Of a stretch of 64,000 nucleotides of DNA, positions 55,610-64,000 are shown one piece after another. Under the pieces are notes generated by a model. It saw only the letters and a program-made list of their open reading frames with translations. It searched no databases and was not told the DNA's origin. Origin of the DNA: Enterobacter sichuanensis (lineage in GTDB: Bacteria; Pseudomonadota; Gammaproteobacteria; Enterobacterales; Enterobacteriaceae); NCBI RefSeq assembly GCF_002939185.1, contig NZ_POVL01000009.1, positions 42,403-106,402 on the forward strand, written 5' to 3'. Made by a program: the position numbers and the translations under genes. Numbering within the stretch: the stretch's first letter is position 1; every line of letters begins with the position of its first letter.

Positions 55610-58600
55610 ATGGCTAATTTCTTTATTCAGCGACCGGTTTTCGCCTGGGTACTTGCCATCATTTTAATGATTGCCGGCGGGCTGGCCATTCTCAAACTTC
55701 CCGTCGCCCAGTATCCGACCATTGCGCCTCCTGCGGTGGCCATATCCGCAACCTACCCGGGTGCTGATGCCCAAACGGTGCAGGATACCGTGACCCAGGT
55801 TATCGAACAGAACATGAACGGTATCGATAACCTGATGTATATGTCTTCCACCAGCGACTCGGCAGGTAACGTCACGATCACCCTCACCTTCGAGTCAGGG
55901 ACCGATCCGGACATCGCCCAGGTGCAGGTTCAGAACAAACTGCAGCTCGCCATGCCGCTGCTGCCGCAAGAGGTACAGCAGCAAGGGATTGGCGTTGAGA
56001 AGTCCAGCAGCAGCTTCCTGCTGGTAGCAGGTTTTGTTTCAGATAACAAACATCTCACGCAGGATGACATCTCCGACTATGTCGCCTCAAACGTCAAAGA
56101 TGCCATCAGCCGAACGTCTGGCGTCGGCGACGTCCAGCTGTTTGGGGCCCAGTATGCGATGCGCATCTGGCTCGACAGCAATGCGATGAACAAATATCAG
56201 CTGACGCCGCTGGATATTATCAACCAGCTGAAAACGCAGAATGACCAGATAGCGGCAGGCCAGTTGGGTGGAACGCCGTCCATTCCCGGGCAGCAGCTGA
56301 ACGCCTCGATCATCGCGCAAACCCGCCTTAAATCGCCGGAAGAGTTTGGTCGGGTCACGCTCAAAGTGAATCAGGATGGCTCAATGGTGCATCTGAAAGA
56401 TGTGGCTCGCATTGAGCTGGGCGGCGAAAACTACAACATGGTGACCAAAATCAACGGGCAGGCGGCAACCGGCCTGGGGATTAAGCTGGCGACCGGAGCA
56501 AATGCGCTGGACACGGCGGCAGCCATCAAGAGCAAACTGGCGCAACTGCAGCAGTTCTTCCCGCAGGGGCTGAAGGTTGTCTACCCCTATGACACCACAC
56601 CTTTTGTGAAAATCTCCATTCACGAAGTGGTGAAGACCCTGTTTGAAGCGATTATTCTCGTCTTCCTGGTCATGTACCTGTTCCTGCAAAACCTGCGGGC
56701 GACACTCATCCCGACTATCGCGGTTCCGGTCGTTCTGCTGGGGACCTTCGCGGTTCTGGCGGCGTTCGGTTTCTCCATCAATACCCTGACAATGTTCGGC
56801 ATGGTGCTGGCGATAGGTCTGTTGGTGGATGACGCCATCGTGGTCGTCGAGAACGTTGAACGCGTCATGGTAGAAGACAAGCTGCCGCCGAAAGAGGCCA
56901 CGCAGAAATCGATGGGGCAAATCCAGGGTGCGCTGGTGGGGATCGCCATGGTGCTCTCAGCGGTCTTTATTCCAATGGCCTTTTTTGGCGGTTCAACGGG
57001 GGCAATCTATCGCCAGTTCTCACTGACGATCGTTTCCGCCATGGCGCTCTCCGTACTGGTGGCGCTGATCCTGACGCCCGCACTCTGTGCAACATTGCTC
57101 AAGCCCGTCTCCGGCGACCATCATGCGCAGAAAGGGGGGTTCTTCGGCTGGTTTAATGCGCGCTTTGATAAAAGTGTGGAGCACTACAGCAACAGCGTGA
57201 GCGGTATTTTGCGCAAGACCGGCCGCTATCTGGTGGTGTATGTCATTATTGTCGGCGGGATGGCGGTGCTCTTTCTTCGTTTACCGACCTCCTTCCTGCC
57301 CGAAGAGGATCAGGGGGTGTTTATGACGATGGTTCAGCTCCCGGCGGGGGCAACCCAGACGCGCACTCAGCAGGTCCTCGACCAGGTTCAGGATTACTAT
57401 CTGAACAAAGAGAAGGCGAATGTGGAATCCGTCTTCACCGTTAACGGCTTTAGCTTTAGTGGCCAGGGTCAGAACTCCGGCATTGCCTTCATCAGCCTGA
57501 AGCCCTGGGAGGAGCGCCCGGGGGCGGAAAATGGCGTCGAAGCCATTGTGGGTCGCGCGACCAAAGCCTTCAGTCAGATTAAGGATGGTCTCGTGTTCCC
57601 GTTTAACCTGCCAGCAATTATTGAACTGGGTACCGCCACGGGCTTCGACTTTGAGCTGATTGACCAGGCTAACCTGGGGCATACCCAGCTGACGCAGGCG
57701 CGTAACCAACTGCTCGGCATGGTGAAAGAGCACCCTAACCTGCTGGTTCGCGTGCGTCCTAACGGTCTTGAAGATACGCCTCAGTTCAAGCTGGATGTCG
57801 ATCAGGAGAAAGCGCAGGCGCTGGGTGTCAGTATTTCTGACGTCAACCAGACGATCTCGACGGCGTTAGGTGGCACCTATGTGAATGACTTTATCGATCA
57901 CGGACGCGTGAAAAAGGTCTACGTCCAGGCCGACGCAAAATTCCGTATGCTGCCAGGCGATATTAACAACCTTTACGTGCGCAGCGCGAATGGGGAAATG
58001 GTCCCGTTCTCAGCCTTTAGCAACGCGCACTGGGTCTATGGTTCACCTCGCCTGGAACGCTACAACGGGATGCCATCAATGGAGATCCTCGGTGAATCAG
58101 CCCCGGGGAAAAGTACCGGTGAGGCGATGGTGATGATGGAAAGCCTGGCGGCAAAACTGCCTTCCGGCATCGGCTATGACTGGACGGGAATGTCTTATCA
58201 GGAGCGGCTTTCGGGTAACCAGGCGCCGGCGCTGTACGCCATTTCACTGATTGTGGTGTTCCTGTGTCTGGCGGCCCTGTATGAAAGCTGGTCCATTCCG
58301 TTCTCAGTCATGCTGGTGGTGCCGCTGGGTGTCATTGGAGCGCTGCTTGCAGCGTCGCTGCGCGGGTTAAACAATGACGTCTATTTCCAGGTCGGCCTGC
58401 TGACGACGATTGGTTTATCGGCGAAAAACGCCATCCTGATCGTCGAGTTTGCCAAAGACCTGATGGAGAAAGAAGGTAAAGGTATTATTGAAGCCACACT
58501 GGAAGCGTCAAGGATGCGCCTTCGCCCCATCCTGATGACCTCCCTGGCCTTTATTCTCGGCGTCATGCCGCTGGTGATCAGCACCGGGGCCGGGAGCGGC

Positions 58601-58723
58601 GCACAAAACGCGGTGGGTACGGGCGTGATGGGAGGGATGCTTTCCGCAACGCTTCTGGCCATTTTCTTCGTGCCCGTTTTCTTTGTGGTTGTCCGCCGAC
58701 GATTCACCCGCCATAAAGAGTAA
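55610..58723 (+). CDS. acrF: Multidrug efflux RND transporter AcrF
   Basis: Proton-driven inner-membrane pump for drugs, dyes and bile salts, working as a trimer with AcrE and TolC. The 1037 residues (E. coli 1034) have twelve membrane helices and two large periplasmic loops. The proton-relay aspartate pair lies in [17 protein letters not shown] (helix 4) and the partner lysine in [16 protein letters not shown] (helix 10). The phenylalanine-rich drug pocket segments are present. It follows acrE by 11 bases and ends at a strong terminator. Loss of the acrS repressor would be expected to act on acrAB more than on this operon, from E. coli data. Confidence 0.96.
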   Translation: MANFFIQRPVFAWVLAIILMIAGGLAILKLPVAQYPTIAPPAVAISATYPGADAQTVQDTVTQVIEQNMNGIDNLMYMSSTSDSAGNVTITLTFESGTDPDIAQVQVQNKLQLAMPLLPQEVQQQGIGVEKSSSSFLLVAGFVSDNKHLTQDDISDYVASNVKDAISRTSGVGDVQLFGAQYAMRIWLDSNAMNKYQLTPLDIINQLKTQNDQIAAGQLGGTPSIPGQQLNASIIAQTRLKSPEEFGRVTLKVNQDGSMVHLKDVARIELGGENYNMVTKINGQAATGLGIKLATGANALDTAAAIKSKLAQLQQFFPQGLKVVYPYDTTPFVKISIHEVVKTLFEAIILVFLVMYLFLQNLRATLIPTIAVPVVLLGTFAVLAAFGFSINTLTMFGMVLAIGLLVDDAIVVVENVERVMVEDKLPPKEATQKSMGQIQGALVGIAMVLSAVFIPMAFFGGSTGAIYRQFSLTIVSAMALSVLVALILTPALCATLLKPVSGDHHAQKGGFFGWFNARFDKSVEHYSNSVSGILRKTGRYLVVYVIIVGGMAVLFLRLPTSFLPEEDQGVFMTMVQLPAGATQTRTQQVLDQVQDYYLNKEKANVESVFTVNGFSFSGQGQNSGIAFISLKPWEERPGAENGVEAIVGRATKAFSQIKDGLVFPFNLPAIIELGTATGFDFELIDQANLGHTQLTQARNQLLGMVKEHPNLLVRVRPNGLEDTPQFKLDVDQEKAQALGVSISDVNQTISTALGGTYVNDFIDHGRVKKVYVQADAKFRMLPGDINNLYVRSANGEMVPFSAFSNAHWVYGSPRLERYNGMPSMEILGESAPGKSTGEAMVMMESLAAKLPSGIGYDWTGMSYQERLSGNQAPALYAISLIVVFLCLAALYESWSIPFSVMLVVPLGVIGALLAASLRGLNNDVYFQVGLLTTIGLSAKNAILIVEFAKDLMEKEGKGIIEATLEASRMRLRPILMTSLAFILGVMPLVISTGAGSGAQNAVGTGVMGGMLSATLLAIFFVPVFFVVVRRRFTRHKE

Positions 58724-58733
58724 TGTTTTCCTG

Positions 58734-58757
58734 AAAGGCACCTTTGGTGCCTTTTTA
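58734..58757 (+). terminator. Terminator of acrEF
   Basis: AAAGGCACC (58734-58742) pairs with GGTGCCTTT (58746-58754) around TTT, then TTATTT. The remaining 270 bp before yhdV are AT-rich and hold no gene I can support. Confidence 0.92.
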
Positions 58758-59025
58758 TTTTTAACATAAACAACGAATTAGACTTTACAAAATAGCAGCG
58801 TTAAAACCAGGGTGGTTTGCATTAAGTAAAAACAGCCTTTTGCAGCTTCATAATTTCTCCATTAATTCTTCCTGAAACCGACTTTTCTCCACGATTTTTA
58901 CAAACGACATAAATTGAGATTATTCCTTGTGTAACACGGTCTTACCCCGGTGGTAAAATAACCTCCAGTTCGCTAATTGCCCTCCTGGCTTTATAGCGGA
59001 CGAGAAATAATACTGAGGTAACATC

Positions 59026-59247
59026 ATGAAAAGATTCATTTCCGTTGCACTCCTCGCTGCGTTGCTTGCTGGTTGCGCGCACGACTCTCCATGTGTACCG
59101 GTTTACGATGACCAGGGCCGACTGGTTCATACCAATACCTGTATGAAAGGCACCACCCAGGATAACTGGGAAACCGCGGGTGCTATCGCCGGTGGTGCAG
59201 CCGCTGTGGCGGGTTTGACGTTGGGTATCGTTGCCCTGACCAAATAA
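59026..59247 (+). CDS. yhdV: Small lipoprotein YhdV
   Basis: A 73-residue predicted lipoprotein. The signal peptide MKRFISVALLAALLAGC has the lipobox LAGC with Cys17 as lipid site; residue 18 is Ala, which favours the outer membrane. A hydrophobic glycine-alanine stretch (AGAIAGGAAAVAGLTLGIVALTK) ends the protein and resembles glycine-zipper segments. The function is unknown. It has its own terminator. Confidence 0.9.
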   Translation: MKRFISVALLAALLAGCAHDSPCVPVYDDQGRLVHTNTCMKGTTQDNWETAGAIAGGAAAVAGLTLGIVALTK

Positions 59248-59258
59248 CATCTGTTCAG

Positions 59259-59284
59259 AAGCGCGGCTCCGGCCGCGCTTTTGC
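59259..59284 (+). terminator. Terminator of yhdV
   Basis: AAGCGCGGC (59259-59267) pairs with GCCGCGCTT (59272-59280) around TCCG, followed by TTGCTTTT. Confidence 0.85.
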
Positions 59285-59502
59285 TTTTAAAGAGTGCAGT
59301 GTTTTCAAATAAGTAAAAAAATAGCCCCGTATTTATTCACATAATTAATTTCAGCCAGAAGCCAGTCACAACTTTTCCGTATACTCATTTAAATTTCATA
59401 TTCTATCGTGATGATTTTCACACATTATTCCTATTGAATACCCTGCCAATATTCACTCTGGAAACTATCTCTACATTTCCTCTGACTCTCGTTAAAACTT
59501 TT

Positions 59503-59547
59503 GCTCCGATTTGTGGCACAGGTTGTAATTTCGCACCGTTTCGGGGC
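59503..59547 (+). promoter_or_regulatory. Two NtrC-like sites upstream of yhdW
   Basis: GCACCGTTTCGGGGC (59533-59547) matches the NtrC core GCACC-N5-GGTGC except for one base. GCTCCGATTTGTGGC (59503-59517) is a weaker copy with three mismatches. Their centres are 30 bp apart, about three helical turns, and they lie about 75-120 bp before the sigma-54 promoter, the normal enhancer position. Confidence 0.6.
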
Positions 59548-59620
59548 GCTCGTTTTATTTAAGCCTGTCTACACTCAGCATTAAGCGTTCACTTCTCACT
59601 TATTTTGTCGAACGCAAAAC

Positions 59621-59636
59621 TGGCATTACGTTTGCT
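59621..59636 (+). promoter_or_regulatory. Sigma-54 promoter of yhdWXYZ
   Basis: TGGCATTACGTTTGCT has GG and GC separated by exactly 10 bases, matching the sigma-54 consensus TGGCAC-N5-TTGCA closely. Transcription would start near 59647, about 75 bp before yhdW. E. coli yhdWXYZ is known as part of the NtrC regulon. Confidence 0.85.
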
Positions 59637-59643
59637 TTATAAA

Positions 59644-59685
59644 CGTTGGCCAACGCCACAGACAGGTAAAGCGTTTTTAAAACGC
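59644..59685 (+). other. Two palindromes in the yhdW leader
   Basis: CGTTGGCCAACG (59644-59655) is a perfect 12-bp palindrome at the expected transcription start. GCGTTTTTAAAACGC (59671-59685) is a perfect 7-bp inverted repeat around one base. Either could be an operator or a small 5' mRNA hairpin. I know of no named site with these sequences. Confidence 0.45.
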
Positions 59686-59720
59686 CTCTATAACGATAAA
59701 TTCGCCACACAGGATGCATT

Positions 59721-60746
59721 ATGAAAAAGACGATGATAGCCAGCCTGGCCGCTGCAGGCATGTTGTTTGCCGTAGCCGGTCAAGCCCATGCGGGAACGAC
59801 ACTGGATGCCGTTAAAAAGAAAGGTTTTGTTCAATGTGGTATCAGTGACGGTTTGCCTGGCTTCTCCTATGCCGATGCGAACGGCAAATTTACCGGTATT
59901 GATGTGGATGTCTGCCGTGGCGTCGCTGCTGCCGTTTTTGGTGATGACAGCAAAGTAAAATATACCCCGCTGACGGCGAAAGAGCGCTTTACGGCGCTGC
60001 AGTCCGGCGAGGTAGACATGCTCTCCCGTAATACCACCTGGACCTCCTCCCGCGACGCGGGTATGGGAATGTCATTTACCGGCGTGACCTATTATGACGG
60101 CATCGGCTTCCTGACCCATAACAAAGCGGGCCTGAAAAGCGCGAAAGAACTGGATGGTGCCACCGTCTGTATCCAGGCTGGTACTGATACCGAGCTGAAC
60201 GTCGCAGACTATTTCAAAGCAAATAACATGAAGTACACCCCTGTGACATTTGACCGCTCGGATGAATCGGCTAAAGCGCTGGAGTCCGGTCGTTGTGACA
60301 CCCTGGCTTCTGACCAGTCACAGCTGTATGCCTTACGTATTAAGCTGAGCAACCCGGCTGAGTGGATTGTCCTGCCTGAAGTGATCTCAAAAGAACCTCT
60401 CGGACCCGTGGTACGCCGTGGCGATGAAGACTGGTTCTCCATTGTTCGCTGGACATTGTTCGCCATGCTGAACGCAGAAGAGATGGGCATCAGCTCGAAA
60501 AACGTGGATGAGAAAGCCGCGAATCCATCCAACCCGGATATGGCGCACCTGCTCGGTAAAGAGGGTGATTTCGGTAAAGATCTGAAGCTGGATAACAAGT
60601 GGGCTTACAACATCATCAAACAGGTGGGCAACTACTCTGAGATCTTTGAGCGCAATGTGGGATCGGATAGCCCGCTGAAGATCAAACGCGGCCAGAACAA
60701 TCTCTGGAATAACGGCGGTATTCAGTACGCGCCACCAGTACGTTAA
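59721..60746 (+). CDS. yhdW: Amino acid ABC transporter, periplasmic binding protein YhdW
   Basis: Binds amino acids in the periplasm for the YhdXYZ transporter. The 341 residues start with a Sec signal peptide (MKKTMIASLAAAGMLFAVAGQAHA, about 24). The solute-binding fold is of the general L-amino-acid (AapJ/BztA) type: KKGFVQCGISDGLPGFSYADANGKFTGIDVDVC at the N-terminal lobe and ESGRCDTLASDQSQLYALR later. Two cysteine pairs may be oxidised. Substrates are inferred: glutamate, glutamine and others. In E. coli K-12 yhdW is reported as a pseudogene; here it is intact. A weak hairpin (60761-60782) separates it from yhdX and may make binding protein the most abundant product. Confidence 0.94.
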   Translation: MKKTMIASLAAAGMLFAVAGQAHAGTTLDAVKKKGFVQCGISDGLPGFSYADANGKFTGIDVDVCRGVAAAVFGDDSKVKYTPLTAKERFTALQSGEVDMLSRNTTWTSSRDAGMGMSFTGVTYYDGIGFLTHNKAGLKSAKELDGATVCIQAGTDTELNVADYFKANNMKYTPVTFDRSDESAKALESGRCDTLASDQSQLYALRIKLSNPAEWIVLPEVISKEPLGPVVRRGDEDWFSIVRWTLFAMLNAEEMGISSKNVDEKAANPSNPDMAHLLGKEGDFGKDLKLDNKWAYNIIKQVGNYSEIFERNVGSDSPLKIKRGQNNLWNNGGIQYAPPVR

Positions 60747-60813
60747 GTCATAGCTGTAACGGGCACTGCTCAGGCGGTGCCCACTCCAGAGTCATGGTTA
60801 TTGAGGTTTCTTT

Positions 60814-61995
60814 ATGTCCCATCGCCGCTCAGCCGTAAAAGGATCGCTATCCTTTTCTCATCCCGCGGTCCGCGCCTGGCTATTCCAGATTATTGCTATC
60901 GTTGCGGTTGTTCTCATCGCCGTGTATCTCATCCATAACACAATCACCAACCTGAATAACCGCGGCATTACCTCCGGTTTTGCGTTTTTGGATCGCAGCG
61001 CAGGGTTTGGCATTGTTCAGCACCTTATTGATTACCAGGAAGGAGACACCTACGGACGCGTGTTCGTCGTCGGTTTATTGAATACGCTGTTGGTCTCGGC
61101 GCTGTGTATCGTCTTCGCATCGATACTGGGGTTCTTTATCGGCCTGGCGCGTCTTTCTGAAAACTGGCTCCTGCGGAAACTGTCGACTGTTTATATCGAG
61201 ACGTTCCGTAATATCCCACCACTGCTGCAGATCTTCTTCTGGTATTTCGCCGTACTGCGTAACCTTCCGGGTCCCCGTCAGGCCGTCGACGCGTTTGAGC
61301 TGTTTTTCCTCAGTAACCGAGGGTTATCCATTCCTTCTCCTCTGCAAGGTGAAGGGTTGTATGCGTTCATCGCCGCAATTGTGATAGCGCTTGTTCTCTC
61401 AGCCGGAGTATTCCGTTTTAATCGCAAGCATCAGATCAAAACCGGGCAGCTTCGCAGAACCTGGCCCACGGCGGCTGTCCTGATTGTTTGCCTGCCACTG
61501 CTGGCACACTGGCTGTTCGGAGCAGCGCTACACTGGGATATTCCGCATCTGCGTGGCTTTAACTTTCAGGGCGGGATGGTATTAATTCCTGAGCTGGCAG
61601 CACTGACGCTGGCGCTGTCGATTTATACGTCCGCGTTTATCGCTGAGATTATCCGAGCAGGGATCCAGGCCGTACCTCACGGACAGCACGAGGCGGCACG
61701 CTCTCTGGGTTTGCCCCATACCGTGACGCTTCGCCAGGTCATCATTCCTCAGGCTTTACGGGTCATTATTCCTCCCCTGACCAGCCAGTATCTGAACATT
61801 GTCAAAAACTCGTCGCTGGCCGCAGCCATAGGCTACCCCGATATGGTGTCACTCTTCGCCGGAACCGTGCTTAACCAGACCGGACAAGCCATTGAAACCA
61901 TCGCGATCACCATGTCTGTCTATCTGATCATCAGCCTGGTGATTTCATTGCTGATGAACCTTTATAACCGTCGTATAGCACTGGTCGAGCGCTAA
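60814..61995 (+). CDS. yhdX: Amino acid ABC transporter permease YhdX
   Basis: First membrane subunit of the YhdWXYZ importer. The 393 residues hold about eight helices; the coupling EAA-type loop QAVPHGQHEAARSLGLPHTVTLRQVIIPQALR, which contacts the ATPase, is near residue 286. It is of the long AapQ type. yhdY follows after 9 bases. Confidence 0.95.
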   Translation: MSHRRSAVKGSLSFSHPAVRAWLFQIIAIVAVVLIAVYLIHNTITNLNNRGITSGFAFLDRSAGFGIVQHLIDYQEGDTYGRVFVVGLLNTLLVSALCIVFASILGFFIGLARLSENWLLRKLSTVYIETFRNIPPLLQIFFWYFAVLRNLPGPRQAVDAFELFFLSNRGLSIPSPLQGEGLYAFIAAIVIALVLSAGVFRFNRKHQIKTGQLRRTWPTAAVLIVCLPLLAHWLFGAALHWDIPHLRGFNFQGGMVLIPELAALTLALSIYTSAFIAEIIRAGIQAVPHGQHEAARSLGLPHTVTLRQVIIPQALRVIIPPLTSQYLNIVKNSSLAAAIGYPDMVSLFAGTVLNQTGQAIETIAITMSVYLIISLVISLLMNLYNRRIALVER

Positions 61996-62004
61996 GGATC
62001 TATG

Positions 62005-63108
62005 ATGACAAAAGCGATACTGTCGCACGCCTCGCGCCCTGCCAATTCGACAGGTGGACGCTTCATTCTGTGGACGCGTAAGAATCTGTTCTCCAGCTGG
62101 AGTAATAGCCTGCTGACGATCGTCTGTATGTGGCTAATGTGGGAATTGATCCCGCCTCTGCTGAACTGGGCATTTTTACAGGCTAACTGGGTCGGTACCA
62201 CCCGGGCAGACTGCACCAAAGCTGGTGCTTGCTGGGTATTTATTCATGAGCGTTTCGGTCAGTTCATGTATGGATTGTATCCACATGAACAGCGCTGGCG
62301 TATAAATCTGGCGCTGGTAATCGGCCTGCTCTCTGTCGCGGTCATGTTCTGGAAAAAGCTGCCTCATCGTGGACGCTACATTGCCGGCTGGGCGGTAGTT
62401 TATCCCATCATTGTCTGGATACTGCTGTATGGCGGGTTCCTGGGGCTGGAACGCGTAGAAACACGCCAGTGGGGTGGTCTGACGCTGACGCTGATCATCG
62501 CTTCGGTGGGAATAGCCGGCGCACTGCCGTGGGGGATTTTACTTGCCCTGGGACGGCGTTCAAAAATGCCGATCGTACGCGTGCTCTCCGTTATCTTCAT
62601 TGAGTTCTGGCGCGGCGTGCCGCTTATCACAGTTCTGTTTATGTCTTCGGTCATGCTGCCGCTGTTTATGGCAGAAGGCACCACGATAGACAAACTGATC
62701 CGTGCGCTGGTCGGGGTGATTCTCTTCCAGTCCGCCTATGTTGCTGAAGTTGTACGAGGTGGGCTGCAGGCGTTACCTAAAGGCCAGTACGAAGCGGCGG
62801 AATCACTGGCGCTCGGTTACTGGAAAACGCAGGGACTGGTCATTCTTCCACAAGCTCTCAAGCTGGTTATCCCGGGACTGGTCAACACAATCATTGCCCT
62901 CTTCAAAGATACCAGCCTGGTGATCATCATCGGGTTGTTCGATCTCTTTAGCAGCGTGCAACAGGCCACCGTGGACCCTGTCTGGCTGGGCATGTCCACA
63001 GAAGGATATGTTTTTGCAGCCCTTATCTACTGGATCTTTTGTTTTAGCATGTCGCGCTACAGCCAGCATCTGGAAAAGCGCTTTAACACCGGGCGTACAC
63101 CGCACTGA
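62005..63108 (+). CDS. yhdY: Amino acid ABC transporter permease YhdY
   Basis: Second membrane subunit. I chose the second of two adjacent ATG codons (62005): it is six bases from AAGGA and gives 367 residues as in E. coli. The coupling loop [32 protein letters not shown] is intact. A periplasmic insert with [14 protein letters not shown] carries a cysteine pair typical of AapM-type permeases. yhdZ starts 7 bases after its stop. Confidence 0.95.
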   Translation: MTKAILSHASRPANSTGGRFILWTRKNLFSSWSNSLLTIVCMWLMWELIPPLLNWAFLQANWVGTTRADCTKAGACWVFIHERFGQFMYGLYPHEQRWRINLALVIGLLSVAVMFWKKLPHRGRYIAGWAVVYPIIVWILLYGGFLGLERVETRQWGGLTLTLIIASVGIAGALPWGILLALGRRSKMPIVRVLSVIFIEFWRGVPLITVLFMSSVMLPLFMAEGTTIDKLIRALVGVILFQSAYVAEVVRGGLQALPKGQYEAAESLALGYWKTQGLVILPQALKLVIPGLVNTIIALFKDTSLVIIIGLFDLFSSVQQATVDPVWLGMSTEGYVFAALIYWIFCFSMSRYSQHLEKRFNTGRTPH

Positions 63109-63115
63109 GGAAATT

Positions 63116-63874
63116 ATGAGCCAAATAACTATGACACCCGCCGACGCGATGATTACGCTGGAAAATGTGAATAAATGGTACGGACAGTTCCATGTCCTGA
63201 AAGACATTAATCTCAAGGTAAAGCAGGGGGAACGCATCGTTCTTTGCGGCCCTTCCGGCTCCGGGAAATCCACAACCATTCGCTGTATTAACCATCTTGA
63301 AGAACACCAGCAAGGACGCATTGTGGTTGATGGTATCGAGCTGAATGAAGATATCCGCAACATTGAACGCGTACGTCAGGAAGTGGGAATGGTATTCCAG
63401 CACTTTAATCTGTTTCCACACCTGACCGTTCTGCAGAACTGTACGCTTGCGCCAATTTGGGTACGAAAGATGCCGAAAAAGGAAGCGGAGGCGCTGGCGA
63501 TGCACTACCTCGAACGCGTACGTATTGCAGAGCATGCCAATAAATTTCCTGGTCAGATATCGGGTGGCCAACAGCAGCGCGTGGCTATCGCCCGCTCGCT
63601 GTGTATGAAGCCGAAAATTATGCTGTTTGATGAACCGACATCAGCCCTGGATCCTGAGATGGTGAAAGAGGTGCTGGATACCATGATTGGGCTGGCACAA
63701 TCCGGCATGACCATGCTGTGTGTAACACATGAAATGGGATTCGCGAGAACCGTGGCCGACCGGGTGATTTTTATGGATCGCGGAGAGATTGTTGAGCAGG
63801 CGCCGCCGGATGAGTTCTTTGCCCATCCTAAGTCAGAACGCACGCGAGCCTTCCTGTCGCAGGTGATTCATTAA
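63116..63874 (+). CDS. yhdZ: Amino acid ABC transporter ATPase YhdZ
   Basis: Energises uptake by YhdXY. ATG 63116 (after GAGGAAATT) gives 252 residues; the frame is open further upstream inside yhdY, but that is not the start. Walker [10 protein letters not shown] is at 45-53, the ABC signature [13 protein letters not shown] near 154, Walker [13 protein letters not shown], and the switch histidine in VTHEM. It is the last gene of the nitrogen-regulated yhdWXYZ operon. Confidence 0.97.
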   Translation: MSQITMTPADAMITLENVNKWYGQFHVLKDINLKVKQGERIVLCGPSGSGKSTTIRCINHLEEHQQGRIVVDGIELNEDIRNIERVRQEVGMVFQHFNLFPHLTVLQNCTLAPIWVRKMPKKEAEALAMHYLERVRIAEHANKFPGQISGGQQQRVAIARSLCMKPKIMLFDEPTSALDPEMVKEVLDTMIGLAQSGMTMLCVTHEMGFARTVADRVIFMDRGEIVEQAPPDEFFAHPKSERTRAFLSQVIH

Positions 63875-63885
63875 TCTGCTGTCTT

Positions 63886-63916
63886 GCCCGGAGGCGCGTT
63901 GCCTGCCGGGCCTACG
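63886..63916. repeat. REP-like element after yhdZ
   Basis: GCCCGGAGGCGCGTTGCCTG followed by CCGGGCCTAC: a GC-rich palindrome related to the other REP elements of the window, 12 bases after the yhdZ stop. Confidence 0.75.
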
Positions 63917-63935
63917 GTTTTCACGGCAATCATAA

Positions 63936-63968
63936 CGCAAAAAGGCCATCCTTTCGGATGGCCTTTTC
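63936..63968 (-). terminator. rRNA operon terminator
   Basis: On the minus strand AAAAGGCCATCC and GGATGGCCTTTT form a 12-bp stem with a GAAA loop (63941-63952 with 63957-63968), followed by T-rich sequence. It is 9 bases past the 5S end and could also stop yhdZ transcription from the other side. Confidence 0.93.
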
Positions 63969-63977
63969 ACTTGTTTG

Positions 63978-64000
63978 ATGTCTGGCAGTTCCCTACTCTC
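63978..64000 (-). rRNA. rrf: 5S rRNA, 3' end only
   Basis: The reverse strand reads GAGAGTAGGGAACTGCCAG and then ACAT, the 3' end of enterobacterial 5S rRNA. E. coli ends in CCAGGCAT; the A for G change here fits relatives whose 5S begins TGTCTGG, which keeps the terminal helix paired. The rest of the gene, and presumably an rRNA operon, lies beyond the window. Confidence 0.93.

Noticed and set aside
59503..59530. TGGCACAGGTTGTAAT as a sigma-54 promoter
   Set aside because: The GG-to-GC spacing is wrong; the element at 59621 has exact spacing.

Overview
The window is a stretch of chromosome from a member of the Enterobacteriaceae, most likely Enterobacter or a close relative (Lelliottia or Klebsiella are alternatives). 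Nearly every gene has a close E. coli counterpart of the same length, and the order from gltB to yhdZ and on to a 5S rRNA follows the E. coli 72-74 min region. Several features are unlike E. coli K-12. A type II dehydroquinase gene (aroQ) sits in front of accBC. The methionine sulfoxide reductase pair msrPQ lies after acuI. A periplasmic alpha carbonic anhydrase lies between prmA and dusB. A GGDEF/EAL gene stands beside acrS. The nan genes, gltF, arcB and yhdJ are absent from their K-12 positions. No insertion sequence, prophage, CRISPR array or tRNA gene was seen.

Layout. 1-4.5 kb: the 3' end of an ahr-like reductase, an ATP-dependent dihydroxyacetone kinase, the HerA-like ATPase yjgR, and the radical-SAM gene yhcC overlapping yjgR tail to tail. 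4.5-11.1 kb: a long regulated leader and gltBD (glutamate synthase). 11.1-19.2 kb: sspAB, rplM-rpsI, zapE, zapG, the envelope proteases degQ and degS, and mdh. 19.5-28 kb: argR with probable ARG boxes, two tandem yhcN-type genes, yhcO, a succinate-semialdehyde-dehydrogenase-like gene, aaeXAB with divergent aaeR, and yagU. 28-40.4 kb, all on the minus strand: mreBCD, yhdE, rng, yhdP and tldD (cell shape, RNA decay, envelope lipid transport, peptide maturation), preceded by csrD. 40.5-51.2 kb, plus strand: acuI, msrPQ, aroQ-accBC, yhdT-panF, prmA, a carbonic anhydrase, dusB-fis and yhdU. 51.3-58.8 kb: an MHYT-GGDEF-EAL protein, the regulator gene acrS broken by one in-frame stop, and the acrEF efflux genes. 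59-64 kb: yhdV, then yhdWXYZ (amino acid ABC transporter) behind a well-formed sigma-54 promoter with two NtrC-like sites, ending at the 3' end of a 5S rRNA gene on the minus strand.

Shared themes. Nitrogen economy appears in gltBD (assimilation), argR (arginine repression) and yhdWXYZ (probable NtrC-driven uptake). Envelope upkeep appears in degQ/degS, mreBCD, yhdP, zapE/zapG, msrPQ and acrEF. AccBC supplies malonyl-CoA for lipids, and aroQ and panF serve aromatic and CoA synthesis.

I found no clear undescribed multi-gene system; this is mostly core genome. The best leads are the acrS nonsense codon, a 13-bp perfect hairpin that hides the msrP ribosome binding site, the sigma-54/NtrC layout before yhdW, a basic leader ORF overlapping the gltB start, and several unexplained palindromes.
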